Shown piece after piece: positions 59,442 to 64,000 of a stretch of 64,000 nucleotides of DNA. The stretch is from CAVQND01 sp049518415. Lineage in GTDB: Bacteria; Verrucomicrobiota; Verrucomicrobiia; Limisphaerales; UBA8199. The stretch is taken from the NCBI GenBank assembly GCA_049518415.1, contig JBEKRX010000030.1:3890-67889 (forward strand). Direction: 5' to 3'. A program made the position numbers and the translations under genes. The notes beneath the pieces were generated by a model. It saw only the letters and a program-made list of their open reading frames with translations. It did no database searches and was not told where the DNA came from. Position 1 is the first letter of the stretch. Each line of letters begins with the position of its first letter.

Positions 59442-60113
59442 CTGGGCTGGTAATTTGGCGTTGTCGCCCACGAAGATTCAACCTCTTTTTCGACCCGATC
59501 CGCCGAAATGCCGCTACGCCGCTTCCAGTTGCATAGCTGGTCTGTCGGCCGGTGCCGAGCGTTGTCAGTTTCACCGCTCGCAGGCTGCTGGAATTCGGGC
59601 AGATCAGCTATTGCCTTTGCGCCTGACGCACCTCCGACCAAGCATTGCTCCAGAAGCCATTCCTTAGCGGCGCCCCTTGGCAGAGGGCGGGGCGGTCAAG
59701 GTGGAGCGCAGCAGGGCACCAGGGCACGTGGCGAGCAAGACCTTGACGGCCCCGCCCGGAGCCATACCCTGGCCGCGCCGGAATTGCTTGCAATCAAACT
59801 CTCGGCCGCCAGGCCGCTCGATTCATCTCGCGGCGTTCGAGAGCCAGGGGCGTCCAAATGTCACCCTCGTGACCGAAGTCAGAGATGGTCCTACACTGAA
59901 CGCATGTTCAGTCAATTCACCCACAAATTCGGTTCATCCGGGAAGTTTGTACCTGGGATGATAATTCACCGGGATTCTGGCACTTGGAATGGGCCGGCCC
60001 GAAGCGGCGCATTGAATAAAAGGACACAACCGTCACACTTTGACTCATTAACAGCAAAGCCGCTCCGGGCCGGGCCATTCCAAGTGCCAGGGCGCCACTG
60101 CCCACCTGATGTC
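59442..60113. other. Intergenic region with a large inverted repeat
   Basis: No gene supported. It contains the inverted repeat at 59976-60091. Otherwise short frames only. Confidence 0.45.
59976..60091. repeat. 116-bp inverted repeat
   Basis: CTGGCACTTGGAATGGGCCG and GCCCG at the left, and the complement of CTGGCACTTGGAATGGCCCG and GCCCG at the right, one mismatch in about 24. The interior holds GAATAAAAGGACACAACCG. Possibly a small non-autonomous element. Confidence 0.55.
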
Positions 60114-60300
60114 CTAATCATCCGCCCCGGCATTCAACCCCTCCACCCGCTCGTTCACCTCCACCCGGGCCGACAACAGCAAGACGGGCGCCCCAACGCT
60201 CTGCGCCCGCAGCTCCCGCAAGACGTTGAGACCGTCCCGGCCTGGCAGCATGACATCCAGCACCACGGCGTCGTAGGGCGTCATCCGCGCCGCCGCTCGC
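60114..60300 (-). pseudogene. OmpR-type response regulator fragment
   Basis: A minus frame reads AARMTPYDAVVLDVMLPGRD, GLNVLRELRAQSVGAPVLLL, SARVEVNERVEGLNAGADD and a stop. VVLDVMLPGxDGL is the receiver phosphosite region. The acidic pocket, the KP strand and the DNA-binding domain are missing on either side, so this is a remnant of a receiver domain. Confidence 0.8.
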
Positions 60301-60319
60301 GTGACATGTTTCCAGGCGG

Positions 60320-60841
60320 ATGGTCAAAACTGGCGTGGCATTTGAACGCTCACGCTTGTCGCCAAAACCGGCCCGGCTGCTGGTCGGCTTGATTGCCGTC
60401 TGCCTCTTCACGCCCTCAGTCGCCCGCGCCAACCCGGTGATGCTGAACCCGTCCTCGCTGCTGGCGTTCTACGTCGTCGCCTTCTGGGCCATGGTGGTCG
60501 AGGCCGGGGTCGTTGCCCTCCTGCTTACGTTGCGGGGTGCCGCCCCGCTCCGGGTCTTCGTCGCCTACTTCGTCCTGAACAGTGCGGTGTTCCTCTTCCT
60601 GTTCCAGCCGCTGCTGGAGGGCAGCAGGTCGCTCCCGGCGCCGGTGCTGGAGGCCATGGTCGTCCTGGTTGACGGAGCCGTCATCAAGCTGCTGGTCACG
60701 CTCAATCCATTTCAGGGCGACAGCTATCGCGGCGTAAGCTGGTTCAGCTCGTTGGTCACCTCCGGCCTCGGCAATGCCTTGAGCTACATGGTCGGCTGCA
60801 TCGCCGCGCGCAAGCCGTGGGAGATGGTGATGGCCTCGTGA
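60320..60841 (+). CDS. Small membrane protein
   Basis: 173 residues from the ATG at 60320. An N-terminal signal-like helix (RLLVGLIAVCLFTPSVARAN) is followed by helices LLAFYVVAFWAMVVEAGVVA, VFVAYFVLNSAVFLFLFQPL and ALEMVVLVDGAVIKLLVTLN-like VLEAMVVLVDGAVIKLLVTL. The ending SSLVTSGLGNALSYMVGCIA is amphipathic. The family is not recognised. It overlaps nothing and may be a recent arrival near repeat DNA. Confidence 0.7.
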   Translation: MVKTGVAFERSRLSPKPARLLVGLIAVCLFTPSVARANPVMLNPSSLLAFYVVAFWAMVVEAGVVALLLTLRGAAPLRVFVAYFVLNSAVFLFLFQPLLEGSRSLPAPVLEAMVVLVDGAVIKLLVTLNPFQGDSYRGVSWFSSLVTSGLGNALSYMVGCIAARKPWEMVMAS

Positions 60842-61264
60842 CCCTGCCACGGAAGACCTCCGTCAGCCGCACGACCGGCACCATCCCACTGTCGATAACG
60901 AGCCGCAGCACTATGCTCGGCCCGAGGGCTATAAGCTGGCTGGAACTTGGACGCAGAACGGTCTTCCCAGGTCCGCGCCTGGCCAAGCTGGCGAGCTTTC
61001 AAGCCAACCACTCTCTAAGAGTCCGTTTGCCGTTGTTACCGGTTTCCAGCACGACGACCTGGAGCGTGGATAGCGTGTCCCGGAAGGCACAACATTGGCA
61101 CTTGATGTTTCAGGGCGAGGTTGTAGGCTTTTCTTATGCTTTCAGGCGTTGTTTGCGCTGATTGTGACGCTCTTGCCCTAAAGGCGAGAGGTTCGGGGCA
61201 TCGGGTTTTCGCGGTTCGATATACGAACCCGTATAATAAATAGTCGGCCCACTGCGCGCCCGTG
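60842..61264. other. Intergenic region with 98-bp repeat copy 1
   Basis: No gene. Contains the repeat at 60924-61021; the remainder includes the upstream region of the beta-lactamase-like gene. Confidence 0.5.
60924..61021 (+). repeat. 98-bp dispersed repeat, copy 1
   Basis: Begins GAGGGCTATAAGCTGGCTGG and ends CAACCACTCTCTAAGAG. It matches a same-length copy at 62696-62793 in the same orientation at roughly three quarters of positions. Confidence 0.75.
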
Positions 61265-62428
61265 ATGAAGATTTGTCGCGCCATGTTAATCTGCGCCCTG
61301 CTGCCGCTAACCTCTGGTTGCCAAGTCACCCGTGCGCTGAAACAACCCATCCCTGCCTCGGCGCCGCTCGGAGGGGCAGATGAACGCACGGAGCGGATCG
61401 CCAAAGTCGTCCGAGATACCATGCGCAAGGAGGGTATCCCTGGGCTCTCGATTGCCGTCATCGATCACGGAGAGGTCGTGTGGGCACAAGGGTTCGGCTG
61501 GAGGGACATAAAGCAACGGCTCCCGGTTGACACGAATACCCAGTTCCAGGCCGCCTCCATCAGCAAGCCATTGACGGCCTTGGCGATCCTTCGGATGAGT
61601 GCCTCCGGCAAAGTCGATCTGGACGCGGACGTGAACCGTTACCTGAAGGGTTGGCATCTGGAGTCGAAATTTCTGACCAATCCAGTGACCCTCCGGGAAC
61701 TGCTCTGCCACCGTGCCGGCACAGTGCCGCACGGGTTCACGGGCTTCAGCGAATCGAAACCGGCGCCCTCCTTATTGGACATCTTGACGACGCGTTATTT
61801 CATGAACGGGCCGGTCAAGGTCACCGATGCGCCCGGCTCCCTGTATCGCTATTCGGGCGGGGGTTATTGCGTGGTCCAGAAGGCCGTGGAAGACGTTACC
61901 GGCGAACCCTTCGAGCTGGCCATGAATGAGCTGCTGTTGCAGCCGATGGGAATGGAACGGTCCCACTTTCATCAGCCGCCCTCCGCACAAGAGAGTGAGA
62001 ATGCCGCTCGCGGGTACGGGTGGATGAAGGCCGTGGCCTATGGCGGCCGGTGGGGCGTTTTTCCACAAAAGGCCGCCGCTGGACTTTGGACGACTCCGGC
62101 GGATCTGGCGCGGTTGGTTGTGGCGGTGCAAAAGGCAAACTCAGGTGAGAATGCAGGTCCTATTTCACCAGCCATCGCCCAGGAATTCCTCAGGCCGCAA
62201 TTCGACCCCGGAATGGGAACGGGCGTGTTCCTGGACGAAAAGGGCGATTACCACGGATTCTTTCATGCGGGAGAAAACCTTGGCTATTTCGCTCGCTTCG
62301 GCGCCGGCGTTTCAAACGGTCGCGGCTGGGTCATCATGAGCAACGCCCAGAAGGATCGATTTGGTCCGATCCTGCAAGCCGTTTTCCAGGAATTCGGACC
62401 GGTACGGAACCCGCGGGCCGAACCATGA
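61265..62428 (+). CDS. Beta-lactamase-family serine hydrolase, lipoprotein
   Basis: About 387 residues from the ATG at 61265. Lipobox LTSGC after a signal peptide. Class C beta-lactamase/esterase fold: EGIPGLSIAVIDHGEVVWAQ GFG, catalytic SISK (QFQAASISKPLTALAILRM), the Tyr motif YRYSGGGYCVVQKAVEDVTG (YSx rather than YxN), and a C-terminal HAGENLGYFARFGAGVSNGR (HxG-like third motif). More likely an esterase, peptidase or PBP-like enzyme than a drug-resistance enzyme. Its stop overlaps the next start (ATGA). Confidence 0.9.
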   Translation: MKICRAMLICALLPLTSGCQVTRALKQPIPASAPLGGADERTERIAKVVRDTMRKEGIPGLSIAVIDHGEVVWAQGFGWRDIKQRLPVDTNTQFQAASISKPLTALAILRMSASGKVDLDADVNRYLKGWHLESKFLTNPVTLRELLCHRAGTVPHGFTGFSESKPAPSLLDILTTRYFMNGPVKVTDAPGSLYRYSGGGYCVVQKAVEDVTGEPFELAMNELLLQPMGMERSHFHQPPSAQESENAARGYGWMKAVAYGGRWGVFPQKAAAGLWTTPADLARLVVAVQKANSGENAGPISPAIAQEFLRPQFDPGMGTGVFLDEKGDYHGFFHAGENLGYFARFGAGVSNGRGWVIMSNAQKDRFGPILQAVFQEFGPVRNPRAEP

Positions 62429-62697
62429 CACTTGAGCGAACTGCTGACGCCTTGGTTAAGGAAATTGTGGCCTTGGCTGCGGAGTTCGGAATCGAGCGCC
62501 TCGGGTTTCTCACTTTGACCTTTGCCGACCACGTCCTTGAACTGAAAGAGGGGCAAAGACGGTTTCACAGCCTGGCTACTCATGTCCTCGCAGACCGCTA
62601 CGAATGCGCAATTGCCGTTGTAGAGTGCCAGAAGTCCGGGCGGGTGCATTGGTTTTGTGTCCCTACCGCGCACAGCGTCCCGACCTGCCCGGCCTGA
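62425..62697 (+). pseudogene. N-terminal fragment of a replication-initiator-like protein
   Basis: 90 codons. Residues 1-76 read MTLERTADALVKEIVALAAE and FGIERLGFLTLTFADHVLEL, then RRFHSLATHVLADRYECAIA VVECQKSGRVHWF. GFLTLTF and (V/E)xQKSGRxHxH are what I recall of rolling-circle-type replication proteins found in Verrucomicrobia and phages. The frame is cut off at the start of the 98-bp repeat (62696), losing the HUH second His and the rest. Its start is coupled to the preceding gene (ATGA), which may be accidental. Confidence 0.55.
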
Positions 62698-62793
62698 GGG
62701 CTCAAAGCTGGCTGGAACTTGGACCTAGGGCAGCCTGCCCACGTCTGGGCCTGGCCACGCTGCCAGACTTTCAAACCAACCATTCTCTAAGAG
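62696..62793 (+). repeat. 98-bp dispersed repeat, copy 2
   Basis: Begins GAGGGCTCAAAGCTGGCTGG and ends CAACCATTCTCTAAGAG. It truncates the replication-like ORF. Confidence 0.75.
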
Positions 62794-63060
62794 CTCTGCG
62801 TTGCGCGTTCCCGGGTTTGGGCGTGCCTTCCGGCTCCGTGGTCCGTGGGCGGTTGGACCTTGGAGCACTTACCAGCCGAAGGGTAGTTGTCAGGTCCGCG
62901 AGCGGGAACCCGGCCCCGCCGGCGGGTGCACTTTGCGGCTGGCGAGGTAGGATGGGGCCAGGTCTCGGGCGTGGCGAGGTTTCCTTGCGGTCTTTTGGGG
63001 GCAGGTCTTCTCCGTGTTTTTGCTGTTGACTGGAAATATCGCGCGCGGTATGCTTTCAAG
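62794..63060. other. Intergenic region before the last gene
   Basis: No gene seen between the repeat and the promoter listed below. A frame open through it lacks protein-like content. Confidence 0.4.
63026..63054 (+). promoter_or_regulatory. Sigma-70-type promoter
   Basis: TTGACT (63026-63031), 17-bp spacer, TATGCT (63049-63054). Near-consensus boxes at ideal spacing. The predicted transcript start (about 63061) falls on the GTG proposed as start of the following gene, so the mRNA may be leaderless. Confidence 0.6.
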
Positions 63061-63747
63061 GTGAACGCAAAGCCAACAGCACCCTCAGGCGAACCCGTCA
63101 GATCAGTAGCCGAGCCGGCCCCGGGAGCACCGGAGGGCGTCAAGGGCGGTGAGAGCTTCCAGTTTTGGAGCAGCGGGGCGCTGGCACGGAGTGAGCGGCA
63201 ACAGAAGTGCGTAGAAATGAGCCTTACGGTTACCGTGGGTCTTGGGGCTGCTTTCGCCGTACTGGGCGAAGGGGTTGTGAAGGGGAAGGGCACAGACACG
63301 CATACGGCATTTGCCCTCGTGCTCTTGCTGTATGCGACTATACAAACGCTGATCCTGGCGAATTACGTTTTCCAGACGTTGCAGGTGGTTCTCTGCAACG
63401 TTCATATCGGCTTTCTGAGGGAGAAACTGGACACGCAGGTTAACACGCGGATAGTTGAGAAATTGCCCAACAGGACTGGTTTTTGCTGGCGGTGGGGCTT
63501 GAGGCTGGGTGAGGGCTTGCAGCCGTTGGTTATTTACTTCTCTGTTTTCTGCGGCTGGGTGGGCGCGGCTTTATACTGCTGGTTCTGTGCTTGGCCCAAC
63601 ATTAGCGGGTGGTGGTCTATGCTCTTTGTCATTCCTTTAATCGGCTTCGTTGTCCTGGGGATAATGCATCGCTGCCACGAAGATTTGGGCAAGTGGTGGG
63701 TCACGCGTGATTCGAAAAAGTGCCTAGACCCGACAAAGGCTGCCTGA
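63061..63747 (+). CDS. Membrane protein of unknown function
   Basis: About 228 residues from a GTG at 63061, or 176 from an ATG at 63217. Membrane helices are SLTVTVGLGAAFAVLGEGVV, AFALVLLLYATIQTLILANY, QPLVIYFSVFCGWVGAALYC and MLFVIPLIGFVVLGIMHRCH, with a cytoplasmic-looking loop VNTRIVEKLPNRTGFCWRWG between the second and third. No family recognised. The frame is open upstream to 62887, but that stretch lies before the predicted promoter. Confidence 0.7.
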   Translation: MNAKPTAPSGEPVRSVAEPAPGAPEGVKGGESFQFWSSGALARSERQQKCVEMSLTVTVGLGAAFAVLGEGVVKGKGTDTHTAFALVLLLYATIQTLILANYVFQTLQVVLCNVHIGFLREKLDTQVNTRIVEKLPNRTGFCWRWGLRLGEGLQPLVIYFSVFCGWVGAALYCWFCAWPNISGWWSMLFVIPLIGFVVLGIMHRCHEDLGKWWVTRDSKKCLDPTKAA

Positions 63748-63923
63748 AATATAGCTTCGCTTGACGGCGGAATGACGACACGGGTAGGCACTGGTCGGGG
63801 CGGAGCGTTCGCGCGTTGGCGTTCGGCTTGCCCTTCGTCGATTGTCGATTGGTCGATTGGTGGTCGATCGGGTCAGTCCTGAATGGCAGTTAGTTAAGCC
63901 CCGACGCCAAAGGCGTCACTCAT
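63748..63923. other. Intergenic stretch before the intron
   Basis: Short TCGATTG repeats near 63838-63872 and the hairpin GACGCC-aaa-GGCGTC at 63903-63917. The hairpin lies 6 nt before the predicted intron start. Confidence 0.45.
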
Positions 63924-64000
63924 GTGCGCCTGAAAGCGCGCTTGGACAGCAGGGTGAAAGTCCCTGACCTGGCCGACACTGTAAGGCCAGTAATTGAAAG
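63924..64000 (+). ncRNA. 5' end of a probable group II intron (runs off the window)
   Basis: Starting GTGCGCC at 63924, the sequence CTGAAAGCGCGCTTGGACAG, CAGGGTGAAAGTCCCTGACC and the following hairpin-forming TGGCCGACACTGTAAGGCCA have the look of domain I of bacterial group II introns: a GUGYG 5' end and the GGGUGAAAGUCCC loop. The ORF and domains V-VI would lie outside the window. A stem-loop directly upstream fits the target preference of group IIC introns, though the class cannot be decided. Confidence 0.6.

Overview
This looks like a chromosomal window from a high-GC, free-living member of the Verrucomicrobiota (a Pedosphaera/Limisphaera-like lineage is my best guess). The basis is the mix of Tat-exported Gfo/Idh/MocA oxidoreductases, TIM-barrel sugar epimerases, a DUF5060/DUF4038-type glycosidase, a CARDB/BACON/LamG surface protein, TRL-like lipoprotein and GC-rich palindromic repeats between genes. 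The assignment is inferred from gene content only: no rRNA, tRNA or CRISPR array was seen.

Layout. 1-4930: end of a WD40 propeller, a secreted BACON-repeat/LamG protein and a membrane protein. 5166-10048: high-affinity potassium pump operon (small membrane ORF, kdpF, kdpA, kdpB, kdpC), with no kdpDE in view. 10165-14681: a two-gene operon of a UroD-like protein and a very unusual alpha-L-fucosidase fused to two metallo-beta-lactamase-fold domains. 15074-18046: five short plus-strand genes separated by attC-like sites, which reads as an integron cassette array without an integrase (CALIN). 19073-25050: CPBP protease, then a coupled operon of an HtrA-like protease, a degenerate paralogue and a sugar epimerase, then a truncated carbamoyltransferase and a TRL lipoprotein. 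25066-30598: S15/CocE hydrolase, glycosyltransferase, B12-type radical SAM protein and FabG-like reductase. 30634-39010: a signalling block that resembles the Ralstonia Phc quorum-sensing locus: PhcB-like methyltransferase, membrane hybrid kinase, PhcR-like receiver-kinase and a further receiver/GAF/kinase protein. 39195-40987: EthD-like protein and FadL porin. 41313-49668: TrmO, amidohydrolase, M50-like peptidase, a patch of decayed genes, DksA-like, TM2, PQQ-propeller, Smr, Sir2 and MFS genes. 50063-59441: a minus-strand set for plant-type polysaccharide use. 60114-64000: remnants, a beta-lactamase-like hydrolase, repeats and the start of a probable group II intron.

Three mobile or repeat families stand out. 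Family A is a 239-247 bp MITE-like element with terminal inverted repeats in three copies, two of them flanked by 11-bp direct repeats; one copy sits in frame inside the signal-peptide coding region of the degenerate protease and adds exactly 84 codons. Family B shares a different terminus (core TGCAAAAACAARTTCCG) in two copies. A 98-bp repeat occurs twice near the right end. A two-hairpin module joined by CTACTWTCTT recurs five times.

Biologically the window combines K+ scavenging, extracellular glycan degradation and a probable fatty-acid-ester cell-density system, on a backbone that shows much insertion, truncation and cassette traffic.
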